Shown: in pieces, positions 32,284 through 44,500 of the stretch | Layout of the letters: the number at the start of each line of letters is the position of its first letter | Position numbering within the stretch: the stretch's first letter is position 1 | Source: Meconema thalassinum | Taxonomy: Eukaryota; Arthropoda; Insecta; Orthoptera; Tettigoniidae | Direction of reading: 5' to 3' | Length of the DNA: 64,000 nucleotides | Assembly (NCBI GenBank): GCA_946902985.2 | Contig: OX336388.2 | Span: 371,429,387 to 371,493,386, forward strand | Translations under genes and position numbers: made by a program | The notes under the pieces: generated by a model | The model's input: the letters and a program-made list of their open reading frames with translations, nothing else | Databases searched by the model: none | Told to the model about the DNA's origin: nothing

Positions 32284-34218
32284 ATGGCGGATGAGGAACA
32301 AAGGAAATTGAGGAGTAGGGGTAAAGGCGAGAAAGCTAATTATACGAAAGTTGATAGTGGTACTGAGGCTGAGAGTGTAGAGGATTATACCAAGATGTCG
32401 GAGGTAAATCTTGAGAGTAATCCTGAGGATAATCCCGAGGTTAACCCTGAGACGAATATAGAGGTACATCCTGAAATAAATCCTGAGACTAGTGGAGGGG
32501 AGGAGAAACAAAAGCCTTTGGATATTTCGGAAAACAAATTAGATGAGATCATGGGAATGTTTCTGGAGATGAATAGGCAAAATCGGGAGATGAGTAGGGA
32601 GATGAGAGAGGAGATAAGCAAGGCGATAGACAAGAAGCTAGAAGATAGCAATAAAAATAATCAGGAGATGAGTAGGGAGATGAGAGAGGAAATAAGTAGG
32701 CAAAATCAGGAGATGAGTAGGGAGATAAGAGAAGCGATATGTAAAGATAATAAAGAAATTAATCAGAAACTAGATAATATGGTCAAGGAGAATGAGGAAT
32801 TAAATAGAAAGTATGGGACGCTGCAGGAGAGTATTCAGGGAGCAAAACAGGAGATCAGATGTGAAATTAAGGAGGTGTTAGAAGAAAAGGCTAAAAATAT
32901 TATAGAGGAAGTAGATCTGAAATTAGTAGAAGTGGAAGGGAAAATTCAGGAAAAGTTAGTCAATCAAAGAGAGAATCTTCAGAAAATAGTACAGATGGAA
33001 ACTAGACAAGTAAGAACAGAATTGGGAGGAGAGATAAAGAAAGTGCAGTCAGAATTTCATAAGAAAGTAGAGGATAGTCACCTGACAAATGAAGAAAATT
33101 ATCAGGAGATTCAGGAAAAACAGAAGATATTAAGAAATGAATTGATAGAAAAAGAGAATAATTTGAAAGAAAGAGTGGAAATGGTAGAAAAAGTGGCGGA
33201 TAAAAAGATAGCAGAAATTGAGACTAAGTTAAGAAAGCAATTAAGGCAGGAGGGAATACAGGGTAGAGTTATTGTATCAGGAGGTGGAATGAAGGAAACT
33301 GAACTAGTTAAGTTCTCTAACGAGCAGGGATGTCCTATGGAATTCATAACTATAGTTGAAAATAAATTCAAGGAAAGGCTACTAGAAGGACAGATAGAGT
33401 GGAATATGGTAGTGGAAATATTAGATCAGGCTTTTGTGGGGGAAACAAAAAGCTGGTTTTCTGTCTATAAAAACACTTTAGTGGACTTTAATGATTTTAA
33501 AAATAAATTTTGTGAAAAATATTGGAATGATGAAATACAGGCCCAGAAAAGGGAAAGTATTATTTGTGGGATATATCCGCCTGAAAGTACTTGCAATATG
33601 ACTGAATATTTTTTGAATAAGGTTATCATCTGCAAATATCTAGATGGCATGACACAAGACAGCGATATAGTCAGGCAAATGATAAAGCATTTCCCATTCC
33701 GAATAAGAGAGGCTGCATGCATGCAACGCACTTCGACTATCACAGAGTTAGAAAGATTATTAGGGAGATTTGATGCTCTAGAGAATAGTGTTGGTGAAAC
33801 ACCGGCAGGACAGCAGAATAGTCGATATATGAATGAGATTAGGAATCAAAATAATAATGGCAGGCAACAACACCAGAATTTTCAAGGCAACAATAGGGGG
33901 CGTAATTTTGAAAATTCATATGCTCAAAATAACAGGGGGCAATTTCAAGGTAGAGATGGTTATCAGAATAACCGTGGCCAGTATCATGGCAATAGGAGAA
34001 ACCATGATAATAATGGTAATCAGGATAATAATGCAGGTCCTAACAATGGGCAGCGTTATTACAATCAAAGAAATAATTCAGGAAATTCGGGGAGGCAGAG
34101 AGAAGAAAATCAAGGTAATGGCAGCAACCCTCGTCAGAACCACAACAAAAATAACGGGGAGACACAAAACCAAGATAATGGTACCGATACTTTAAATGTG
34201 AACCAGACTGTGACGTAA
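32284..34218 (+). CDS. Gypsy 1 Gag polyprotein (644 aa)
   Basis: This is the structural protein that forms the particle. The ATG at 32284 (MADEEQRKLRSRGKG) is the first in the frame. An acidic N-terminus is followed by a very long coiled coil (about residues 80-335) of repeated EMSREMREEI-type units. The capsid-like region comes next (about 350-500), with CPMEFITIVENKFKERL, FVGETKSWFSVYKN and FCEKYWNDEIQ. The C-terminus is Asn/Gly/Arg rich (RGRNFENS, NNRGQFQGRDG), and there is no CCHC zinc knuckle. The frame is open to the TAA at 34216-34218. A slippery heptamer lies 19 nt before the stop. Confidence 0.9.
   Translation: MADEEQRKLRSRGKGEKANYTKVDSGTEAESVEDYTKMSEVNLESNPEDNPEVNPETNIEVHPEINPETSGGEEKQKPLDISENKLDEIMGMFLEMNRQNREMSREMREEISKAIDKKLEDSNKNNQEMSREMREEISRQNQEMSREIREAICKDNKEINQKLDNMVKENEELNRKYGTLQESIQGAKQEIRCEIKEVLEEKAKNIIEEVDLKLVEVEGKIQEKLVNQRENLQKIVQMETRQVRTELGGEIKKVQSEFHKKVEDSHLTNEENYQEIQEKQKILRNELIEKENNLKERVEMVEKVADKKIAEIETKLRKQLRQEGIQGRVIVSGGGMKETELVKFSNEQGCPMEFITIVENKFKERLLEGQIEWNMVVEILDQAFVGETKSWFSVYKNTLVDFNDFKNKFCEKYWNDEIQAQKRESIICGIYPPESTCNMTEYFLNKVIICKYLDGMTQDSDIVRQMIKHFPFRIREAACMQRTSTITELERLLGRFDALENSVGETPAGQQNSRYMNEIRNQNNNGRQQHQNFQGNNRGRNFENSYAQNNRGQFQGRDGYQNNRGQYHGNRRNHDNNGNQDNNAGPNNGQRYYNQRNNSGNSGRQREENQGNGSNPRQNHNKNNGETQNQDNGTDTLNVNQTVT
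34191..34197 (+). promoter_or_regulatory. candidate -1 ribosomal frameshift site, Gypsy 1
   Basis: The heptamer is T TTA AAT in the Gag frame, the X XXY YYZ pattern. Pol is in the -1 frame and open from this point (reading CEPDCDVRSS and then SEPYDLN). The second Gypsy has T TTA AAC in the same place. Confidence 0.7.
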
Positions 34219-37200
34219 GGTCAAGTTGTCAGTCTGAGTCTTTTCCAGCTTACACCATTTTGAGCGAACCGTATGACCTAAATATCCGTAATGATTTATT
34301 AAGTGAATTTATGGAGGTATCTAAAGAACCTACCGTTATAAATTTTCACTCAGTGTTAAAATTACAAGTGTTAGGGGCGTGTATCGATACACTTTTTGAC
34401 AGTGGCTGTCAGGTTTCTTGCATCAGTGCAGCATTTTATAATAATAGGAAGGAAAATGGTATTAAAATTGAGGAAATTCCAATTAGAACTACTTTCGTGT
34501 TAACTGCGGTGGGCAAGAAATCTCACATAATTTCTAAACAAGTGGTTGTAGAAATTTTAATAGGAGGTAAGATTGGAACTCATGTTTGTTTAGTGATTCC
34601 AAATCTTGTTTACTCACTGATTATGGGTTCGGACTGGATGTCGCAACATTCTGCACAGTTATGCTATAAGGAGGGTAATGTTAAATTCAGATGGATGAAT
34701 GAAAATGTGATCATGTCATTTAATAATTCGAGTAAGTTTTATGGTGGTTCTAAGAATATATGTACTCTTGAGGAGATATTAACGACTAAAGGAGTCGATA
34801 TTTGCAGTAAGGTTAGTGGTGAGATTGTCGGGGTATCTATTGAAAAGGAACCTCATTTTTTACATTTTTTAGGCAGTATGATGACGAAGGATTCTCTAGA
34901 GGATACCTTGCGTAAAGCTGCATTACAGAGTGAGTTAGAGAGTAATCAAATGGATGAATTGTTGGAGGTGTTGATAGAGAATAAGTATATATTTGAGGAC
35001 CGTATTGGATTAGCTAATTGCTACGAACATTCATTAAATGTACTTGATCGCAGTATTTTTGTAGGTCATCGCTACCCCGTGCTTTACAAATTCCAGGAAG
35101 CTGTGAGAAGGCAGATTGAAAGCATGTTGCAGGATAACATTAGAACCCTCGATTAGCCCATATATTAATTCATTAATTGTTGTTCCCAAGTCTGACGGAA
35201 AAGTCAGACTTTGTTTAGATGCACGAAATTTGAACAACCATATATCTGTGGATCAGCTTAGATCTCAATCAATTGAGGAATTAGTTCAGGGATTTCCAGG
35301 TAAACAATGGTTTACATGTGTTGACTTAAGTTCAAGTTTTTGGCAAGTTTCGCTAAAAAAGGAAGATAGGCCTTTAACCGCTTTTTCCTTTCAAAATCAT
35401 CTGTATCAATTCTGTCGAGTAGCTTTTGGCCTGAAGAGTAGTTCTGCAGCACTGATTAGAGCTCTAGGGATCGCTTTAGGAAGCGACATGGACAAATTTG
35501 TAACTATATATATAGACGATTTGGTGATTAGTTCAGAAACGTTCAGTGAGCACTTAATGCACCTGGACCGGGTTTTTAAGAAATTAGCGAGAGCTGGTTT
35601 CACTCTCAAACTCAGTAAGTCATCTTTTTGTCGTAAGGAAATTACTTTTCTTGGCCATATGGTGTCTGCGGAAGGTGTGAAGCCTGAGGAAAGCAGGGTA
35701 GGTAAGATTTTAGATGCTAAATCACCTAGGAATGTGAAAGAACTGAAAACATATCTGGGCATGTGCAATTATTTTCGTCGATGTATTATGAGGTATGCCT
35801 GTATGGTGGAACCATTCCGTGAGTTATTAAAATCAGGTAATAAATGGTGTTGGACAGAAATGCACGAGGGAGCATTTAAGGCTCTCAAAATTGGATTTGA
35901 GAAGGCCGTAGTGTTAAAGTACCCTTTAAAGGACAGACCATATGTGCTGATGACTGATGCATCCCACATTGGCATTTCCGGTGTACTATGCCAGAAAGAT
36001 GAGGAGGGCAATTTGAGGATTGTGTCCCTGGCCTCACGTGGTCTTTCTGCCGCTGAAAAGCGCTACACTATAACGGAGTTGGAATTACTAGGCATTGTGT
36101 ACAGCCTAAGTAAATTCAGAATGTATGTCCTTGGCGGGAAATTTGAAATCTTCACAGATCACAACGCCCTAGCATTTATTAACACATGTAAACTGAGTAG
36201 TAACCGCGTTAGCAGATGGATTCTTGCTCTGCAGGAATATGATTTCGACATACATCATATTAAAGGTAAGGATAACATTTTGGCAGACATGTTATCTAGA
36301 GACGTCAATTTAAATCACAGTGAGTCAGTTGTTAAGGCGAACCAAGGGGTGTTGATATGCGCGTGCTTGGATCCTACCAATAAAGAATCTTTAAAGGTGT
36401 TAAGAAATCTGTTGGTAAGTCAGAGAGAAGATAAGATATTAAAAGAACCTTTGTCATTGTTAGAAGGAAGTGATTTAGAGTGTGTGGAATCTGGGAGATT
36501 CATATACAAAATGTTGGACGGATTTCTAGCACGGAAATGTGGGGAAGAAAAATGGGCTATTTGTGTGCCTAAATCTTTAACGGAGGAACTTACTTGGTTT
36601 ATCCATAAGGAATTAGGGCATTTTGGAGCCAATAAAGTGCTCTATGAACTCCAACAAAACTTCATTTGGTGTAGAATGGGGAGAGAAATTAGGACTATTC
36701 TTGCAAAGTGTGACCTCTGTCAGAAATCTAAATTTCCAAATAGATATTTAACGGGCGAAATGCAGGCCGTTCTTACAAGTAAACCCGGAGAGTTACTATG
36801 TGCGGACCTATTTGGGCCTATAGTGAAAGGTCAATTTGGCTATGAATACATTTTTGTAATAGTTGACTCATTCAGTAAATATGTCAAACTATATGCTTTA
36901 AGGAAGGCCACCGGGAAAGCTTGTAGCAAATTGATCATAGAGAAATATATACCTGAGTTCGGTCTTCCACTCAAAATATTAACTGATAGCGGCCCGCAAT
37001 TCACATCAAAACACTGGAAAACCAAGATGCGTGAAGCCGGGATATCACATGTCCATTCATCAGTTCGCTATCCACAAGGGGATATTTGTGAACGAAATAT
37101 GAAGGAACTTGGTCGCTTGTTACGAGCTCTCGTGTATGACAAACACTCTTCTTGGGTATCGCAACTTAGCAGAGTTGAAACTTGGTTGAATGCTGTCCAA

Positions 37201-37596
37201 CACGAAAGCACGAAAATGACGCCGCATGAAGTGCATTTTGGCAGTAAGCCACAAAATGAGTTAGCAAGAATATTGGGATTAACAGTGGGAAAAGAACCAG
37301 GATTGGATGTCATTATCCAGATGGCAAAAAAGAATTTAGGTAAAGCAGCTGAACGCAGAATTCGCCAACAAAAAGGTAAAAAGCTGGATCAATTTGAGGT
37401 CGGTGACAAAGTCTTGTTGCGTGTTCCAAGGCAATCCAGTATTCTTCAGAAAGTTATAATGAAGTTCTTCCTTATTTTTGAAGGCCCCTATACTGTGCAG
37501 AAGAGGATAGGTAAATCCGCATATGTCCTAGAAGACGCAGGAAAACGATTATATGGCACTTACAATGTGAGATCCTTAAGGAAATATGTGTCATGA
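34197..37596 (+). pseudogene. Gypsy 1 Pol, one frameshift
   Basis: In the -1 frame from the heptamer come SEPYDLNIRND and the protease LFDSGCQVSC. A frame change near 35140, with a stop at 35154-35156, lies just before the reverse transcriptase. Then follow LCLDARNLNN, FTCVDLSSSFWQV and the palm TIYIDDLVIS. RNase H has LMTDASHIGISGVL and IFTDHNAL. Integrase has the HHCC finger (HKELGHFG to CDLCQKSK), the catalytic LLCADLFGP and ILTDSGPQFTS, and a C-terminal EVGDKVLLRVPRQS. All catalytic motifs are retained, but the frameshift breaks the polyprotein. The stop at 37594-37596 ends it. Confidence 0.93.
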
Positions 37597-38409
37597 GTAA
37601 TAGAAGTGAAGTTGATGGTAAGTAAGGAAAGTCGCTGAATAATAAGTGAATGATTGTGGTCTGAACGAGCAGGTAATGGCGAGGGTTTGCATCAACCTAT
37701 GATATTGTGTGTCTTGAAGAGCACAGAGGAAATATAAAACGTATTTTGTCGGCTATAAGCTTGTGTATTTGAGTGTGATATATATACATATGTGGGGTAA
37801 GTTAGCGCACTGCATTTGCACTGAACGATGTTGCCTTAGGTAATATAAGCTAATAAAGTTTCATTTTTTCTATAATATGCCTGTGTTACTAGATACATAT
37901 AATTCCTGAGAGACTGGAGTAGATCTGGTTATTCGCATCACATACCAAGTGTTGTGAAGTGATAAAGTGAATTAATCAGTTGGCAGTCCCACCAACTCGC
38001 TATAGTGTATTCAGTTCGACACCAGGCTGAAAATTGCATTCTACGTCCTCAAGATATAAAGCAAAGGTGTATGCCACCCAAATATAAATAAGTGCAACGA
38101 TAACATGTCCAAAACAAGAATATAAAAGTGAAGGGTATTTTGATGTACATTGTTTACAGGTCGCTTTAATTATGTAAAGAAGAAAGAAAAAGACATTATG
38201 AACAGTGAAAGACTGAAATTTAATATATATATATATATATTAAACTTGAAGGGTATATGTTTTGTATGTTGGTAATTGCTTTGAAGAGTATAATATTGTC
38301 GATGTTGGTAATTTCTTTGTAGGGTATAATATTTCATATTTGTACAAGTGTTGAAGAGAAGTATGGTGATATGATTGTTGACATATACCATAATTCTCTG
38401 GGGCGAATA
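37597..38409 (+). other. Gypsy 1 3' non-coding region with polypurine-like end
   Basis: About 0.8 kb between pol and the 3' LTR has no open frame of note and no envelope-like gene. A TATATA run lies at 38222-38240. It ends TCTGGGGCGAATA just before the LTR; GGCGAATA is also next to the 3' LTR of the second Gypsy, so it is the likely plus-strand primer. Confidence 0.75.
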
Positions 38410-38898
38410 TGTGATGGTCCCAATTTGAGACCAGAACGAAATAATTTTATATATTTTATTATTAATATTATTATTATTATTATCAATATTTTTTAAGTTT
38501 ACATTTTACCTTTTATTAGTTATTATGTTAACTAATATATTTATATCTATTATTATGCGGTAATGTAGAATATTATGGCAATTGAAAGGATTTGGAGCGA
38601 TACACATTATACTTGAAATAAGTTTGACGCTTGACTGAATATTATTTCTGAAGAAAATTCGAACAAGAGAAGAAAGAGGGTTGTTCACAGAAGGCGGCTT
38701 CTTGGAAATGACATAAATAGACACTTATGTCTGTCACATCAAGTATTCTACCAATATACAAATCATACTAAGAAAAGATTCTAAGAAGACTTACCACTAA
38801 CAATGCTGGGCCGATGAATGAGTCCTTTGCAACTTTATACTAAAGGTGGGCTAGACCTCCCGAGAAATGCTACAAAGAAGTATTGTCATTGTTGATAT
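38410..38898 (+). repeat. Gypsy 1 3' LTR, first part
   Basis: It matches 30564-31070 of the 5' LTR except for a shorter ATT microsatellite. It breaks at GTTGATAT, where the second Gypsy is inserted; the rest resumes at 48294. Confidence 0.95.
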
Positions 38899-40441
38899 TG
38901 TAATGGTTTTTAATGCCCCATGTTGGTAGCGACAAATGTAATGGTCTGGCTTAGGCTGGGATGACAAGTGAAACGGTATTTACTTTGCTCCACGTTGAGC
39001 GTACAAATGTAATGGTTTTCGCTAGCCCACACTGTTGGGTGAGAAATGTAACTGTTTACCTTTGCCTAAGCTATGTTGTTTTAATGGGCGCCAAGACCTC
39101 AATGCAATGTTGAAATCTAAATTTGTATTTAACAACGTCTAGCTCTGGCAGAACACATTCAAGACTCTATTCACTCAGATCGTGGTATGATTTGATCATT
39201 AACCCAACAAACAATTGTATCAGGAGAAGGAATTGGTCTATATCTAATGCTACCTACTGAAAGCAAAGATTGCATTGTAAAAGAAATGAATTTATTATAT
39301 AAAACAAGTATAGCAAAATTAATAATAATAAGTTTAACATTTAAATTGGAGCGTTGTGATTTGAATATTACCGATAGAAAATTACGTGAAAACGGAGTCT
39401 GATAAATTGATTTTACTCTTATTTCCAAGCTATGAAGTTACTGAATTATGAAATATAAAACAAAGAAAAATGAGAGATTGCGTATTTCTGCGTCATTAGC
39501 GCTTACCCCTGGAAATTGCCAAAGCATTTCCCTCGTTCTTGATGATGCTGTGTGCTTCCCACAGTCTCCTGGACGTCGCCATCTTCTTCGTTATATGTTG
39601 ATATTCTGGTAGATTAGATAACTCTATGGTCCGTACATCGGACCCAAACTCTCGTAAAACCGCACTGGTTACGTTTTACAAAAGATCGTCGCTAACTCCA
39701 CTGAACATCGGAGCGACACGCACTTGCGACCGTACACTGCAAGTTCTACACAGATTGTCACTAACTCCCCTGAACATCGGAGCGACACGCACTTGCACCC
39801 ATACTCCTCAAGTATTTCACAGATTGTCCTTAACTCCACCGAACATCGGAGCCACTCGCACGCGCATCCATACTCGTCAAGTATTTCACAGATAGTCCAC
39901 GTCTCACGGCGCGTCGAACGATATATATTCACCTGTCGGCTCCCCCACTCTTCAGTCCCAACTAGCTTACGTCGTCTCCGCTGATTGGCTGAGCACGCCG
40001 CCACTTCCCCTCCTCCGGTTCATTACACTCCGCGGGCGAGAGGGAGAAGTCGTTTTCCGTTTCAACAATTCGCCTCTTCTAGACCTTGCGACCCAGGATT
40101 GCGTCATGCTTCTCGACAGGAATCAGCTTGTATTAGAATTCCCAGTGAGTCATGTCTCTCAAATACCCTAACTGACAAAACTCCGTAAAATTCCGTAATC
40201 AGATAATTTTCTATGATATCGTCGTTCGTAATAATTTGCTTGATAGCGTTTTCTAATACATAGAAAACCTTTCTGAATGCTAATAATTTTTATAAAATGC
40301 TCCGAAAATATCTAAATAATAATAATAATAAATTAACATGAAAAATTCTCTTGGCTGAACAATTTGCCGCGTAAATAAATATAGAATGGCTTCCTACTGA
40401 CTTATGCCAGTTGCATAAAACCCCTCGAAAAACACGTTACA
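38899..40441 (-). repeat. Gypsy 2 3' LTR (1543 bp) with 69-bp tandem units
   Basis: Four tandem units start at the word CATCGGA at 39636, 39706, 39775 and 39844, with spacing of 70, 69 and 69 bp. Each has a form of CAGATTGTC, TAACTCC and CGCAC. The short open frames in the LTR are by-products of these units. Confidence 0.95.
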
Positions 40442-41515
40442 TATTCGCCTCGGATCATCGGATCATTTACCGTGACGACGGTCCATTATCCGATTATCCC
40501 AGACACGTTAATAAACCCCATCCAAAATACAAATTACATAAATGAAATCACCCTAAATTACAGATATATACACTCATAATTTTTCTTCACGCACTTTGCG
40601 TCAAAGTTCGTTGTCACTATGGATTGCACTTTGCAACCAGTCCAATGTTTTACATATAGAAGTGTTCCACGGATATTTCCGCCTCTCAAATTTCTCTATG
40701 TTGGAGAAATTGACATAATTAATGTGTGAGCACTATGTATTTATGATGTCATATCACACGCATTGAAGGTGTTCTGATATATTTATATCACCATAGAACT
40801 TCCTAATTTCACTGGAGGTCCCCTCCTTATGGTGACATTTAATTCCACATATCACTGAGCACACGATTGTGGCAGCGCCTCGTGACCATAATACTTAATC
40901 TCTCTTTGAAGTAGATTAAATTAATATTGACTTCTGAAAAAAAAAACAGTAAATGCGCATTACATATAACACCAAATATTTCTGTGCCGTAATCGCCCTG
41001 TCTTGTTAAGTTCCCGTAGACCATATTCTACTTAATACTAGTTCTCAACACAGAAATAATACCATTGTACAAATTACCTTAAATTACACACTTACAAATC
41101 TTACATGGCGAGGCCGTAAACAGAAATCACGTGTGCTGATATGTATGAGTTTCATGAAGGACTGTCTCGCATTCTGATGGCCCATCTTTTATCTCGTGGA
41201 CGCCTTAAGCTAACAAGCCCTATTCAAGCGCTCCCCCATCTCTTGGAGATAAATGGGAACCCATCAGCGCTGCCAAAATGGCCTTGGTGCATCGAGACAA
41301 TTTAGTGCTCAACAGCATCCGACAATCCCGTCATATTTCCCTGTACCTTAAAACTCTCATTTACTTACATACTACCCCCCTGTGTGACTTCTGATACGCC
41401 TGCCTGGAAGACCAACTCCTCCCACGCACCAAATACCACACTTACTCATTTGATAGGCTGGCTCGCCAGCTAAACACACTCACTTTATGACACATATTTT
41501 CGTAGACTATGTATA
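40442..41515 (-). other. Gypsy 2 3' non-coding region
   Basis: Between the pol stop and the 3' LTR there is about 1.07 kb with no notable open frame. There is no envelope-like gene. Its LTR-proximal end, GGCGAATA on the - strand, is the probable plus-strand primer. Confidence 0.75.
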
Positions 41516-44500
41516 TTATACGTTCCGTATAATGTTTCCCTCACTATTCTCCAGCACATATGCTGTTTTGCCAATACGTTTGGAAACTATAAATGGGCCC
41601 TCGTAGAGATAAAAGAACTTGGACATGACTTTCTCTAGCTTATTTGACTGTTTCGGCACTCTAAGTAAGACTCTGTCTCCCGGCTCGAATAGGTCAAATT
41701 TAGTTTCTTTTTGTTGGCGAATTCTCTTTTGTGCTGATTTAGATAAATTCTGTTTCGCCAACTGGACAATGTAATCCATCCCCGGTTGCTTACCCTCATT
41801 TAATCCCAACACCCTCGCTAGTTCATTTTGTGGTCTTTTTCCGAAGTGAACTTCGTATGGCGTCAATTTCGTGCTCTCATGCTGGACAGAATTCAGCCAA
41901 GTCTCGACCTTGGGAAGATGTCCAACCCAGGCCGCATGCTTGTCATGCACTAGAGTCCGAAAAAGACGAGCCACTTCCCTTAATGGACGCTCTGCAGAAT
42001 TACCCTGAGGGTACCTTACAGAGGAATGAACGTGTGTTATACCAGCTTCCTGCATACTGGTTCTCCATTTCTTTGCAGTAAACTGTGGTCCACTGTCAGA
42101 TAGTATCCTGAGAGGAATGCCAAACTCAGGTATATACTTATTAATGATCAGACGGCTACATGCTAGTCCCGTGGCCTTCCTTAGCGGATATAGCTTGACA
42201 TACTTACTAAAAGCGTCAATAACTATAAAAATGTACTCGTAGCCGTACTGTCCTTTAACGATCGGGCCAAATAAATCCACACACAGTAGTTCGCCGGGAC
42301 TACTGGTGAGAACTGCAGATCTCTCCCCCACTAAATATTTAACTGGATATTTACTCCTTTGACAGGTGTCACACTTAGCTAAAATCCTCCTAACGTCCCT
42401 TCTCATTTTACTCCAAATAAAGTCACGACCAATTTCATAGAAGACCTTGGCAGCACCAAAGTGTCCTAATTCCCTATGAATGAACCAAATTAGCTCCTCC
42501 CGCAAAGTGGCAGGAACACATATTGCCCACCGATTATTCCTACATTTCCTTGCAAGAAGCCCATCCTGCATCTTGTACGTGAACCGTCCTACTTTCACAT
42601 ACTCTTCTTCACCTATTTCCAACCTAGCCAGTGGCTCCTTTAACTTAACGTCATCACGTTGCTCCACTAGCATATTTCTCAGTGTCTGTAACGATGCCCT
42701 GTTGCTACTGTCCACACATGCACATATTAAAATACCGTCCTCTGCTTTAACCACAGGATAATCCCTACATAAATTAGTGTCCCTCGATAGCATGTCTGCA
42801 AGAATGTTATCTTTACCTTTAATATATTTTACTGTGAATTCGTATTCCTGCAGAGCAAGAATCCACCTACTAACTCTGTTAGAACTGAGTTTACAAGTCC
42901 TCATATACAGTAATGCATGGTGATCTGTGTGGATCTCAAATTTCCCCCCTACTAAATACATTCTAAATTTTCCTAAACTGAAAACAATACCTAAAAGCTC
43001 TAACTCAGTAATCGTGTATCTTTTCTCCGCTGCTGTCAGTCCTCGCGAGGCTAAAGATACAATGCACAGATTACCCTCCTCATCTTTCTGACATAATACT
43101 CCAGCAATGCCTATATGTGAGGCATCTGTCATAACCACATATTCCTTATCTTTTAACGGATATTTCAGCACTACAGCTTTCTCAAAACCTTCCTTCAGCG
43201 CTCTAAAAGCCTGTTCATGCTTGGACTCCCATCTCCACCGAGTCCCACTTTTAAGCAATTCCCTGAATGGTTCTACCAACCCTGAGTATTTAAGAACGAA
43301 CCTCCTGAAAAAGTTGCAAATTCCCAGGTAAGTTTTTAATTGTTTAACATTCTGTGGCACCTCTGCGTTAAGTATCTTATTAACCCTACTTTCTTCTGGT
43401 GTTACACCTCTACTTGACACTCTATGACCTAAAAATGTCACTTCTGACTGACAGAATGACGACTTAGACAGCTTCAAAGTGAACCCTGCCTGATCTAACT
43501 TCTGAAAAACTATATCTAAATGAAGTAGATGCTCCTCAAAACTGCGTGAACTAATTACCATATCATCTATGTAAATGGTTACAAACTCTCCTGTGTCATC
43601 CCCTAATGCGATGTTTAAAGCCCTAATTAAAGCTGCTGAACTACTCTTTAACCCATAAGGTGTTCTACAAAATTGATAAAGGTTATATTTATGACTAAAA
43701 GCTGTAAATGGTCTATCTTCGTACATAAGTGGCACTTGCCAAAAACTGGAACTCAAATCTACACAAGTGAAATACTTCTTCCCCTCAAATGTTTGCATTA
43801 ATTCCTCTATTGACATAGATTTCAGCTGATCTGAACTAATTCTACTGTTAACCAAACGAGCGTCTAAACAAATACGAACAGTGCCGTCGGTCTTGGGTAC
43901 CGTTATCAAAGAATTAACATACGGACTGTTAGAGTGCTCAATAATCCCATCTTCAAGCATCTGATTAATTTGTGCCTCAACTGCACTCTGATAAGCGAAA
44001 GGTACAGGATATCTATGTCCTGTGAATACTGACCTATCAATAACGTTCAATGAATGTGTATAGCAATTGGCCATACCAATGCGATCCTCAAAAACTCTCC
44101 TATTACACAATAACACATCATAGAGCCGAACACACTGTTCATCCTCTATATTTCCCTGAAATGCAGCTTCACGTAACGAGTCCTCTAGACTTCCGTTCGT
44201 AATCACACTGCCCACAAAACATGGAGAACCCCGCTCTACGGCTGGCGATATCTCATTTAAAGTACAAATCACACCTACAACACTACTTCTCTGAATTTGG
44301 TCATTGAACGCTACTTCTACTTCAGAATCTCCCCATTTAAATTTCAAACTCCCTACATCATAACATAAGTTACCCGACACTCTACTTAGCCACTCTGAAC
44401 CCAAGATAACACTGAATACTAAATTTGGAATTACAAGACAAATCTGCTTCTCTACATGATTATTAATTTTAATGTCTACTAAAACTTGCTTAGAAATTAC

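Noticed and set aside
39636..39905. CRISPR-like regularly spaced repeat
   Set aside because: The 69-bp units are contiguous tandem repeats without unique spacers, and the DNA is eukaryotic.
39626..40004. Overlapping open frames repeated at 47461-47839
   Set aside because: They are in the Gypsy 2 LTRs and reflect the 69-bp tandem units.
37597..41515. Envelope gene for Gypsy 1 or Gypsy 2
   Set aside because: No open frame with signal peptide or membrane anchor lies between pol and the 3' LTR in either element.
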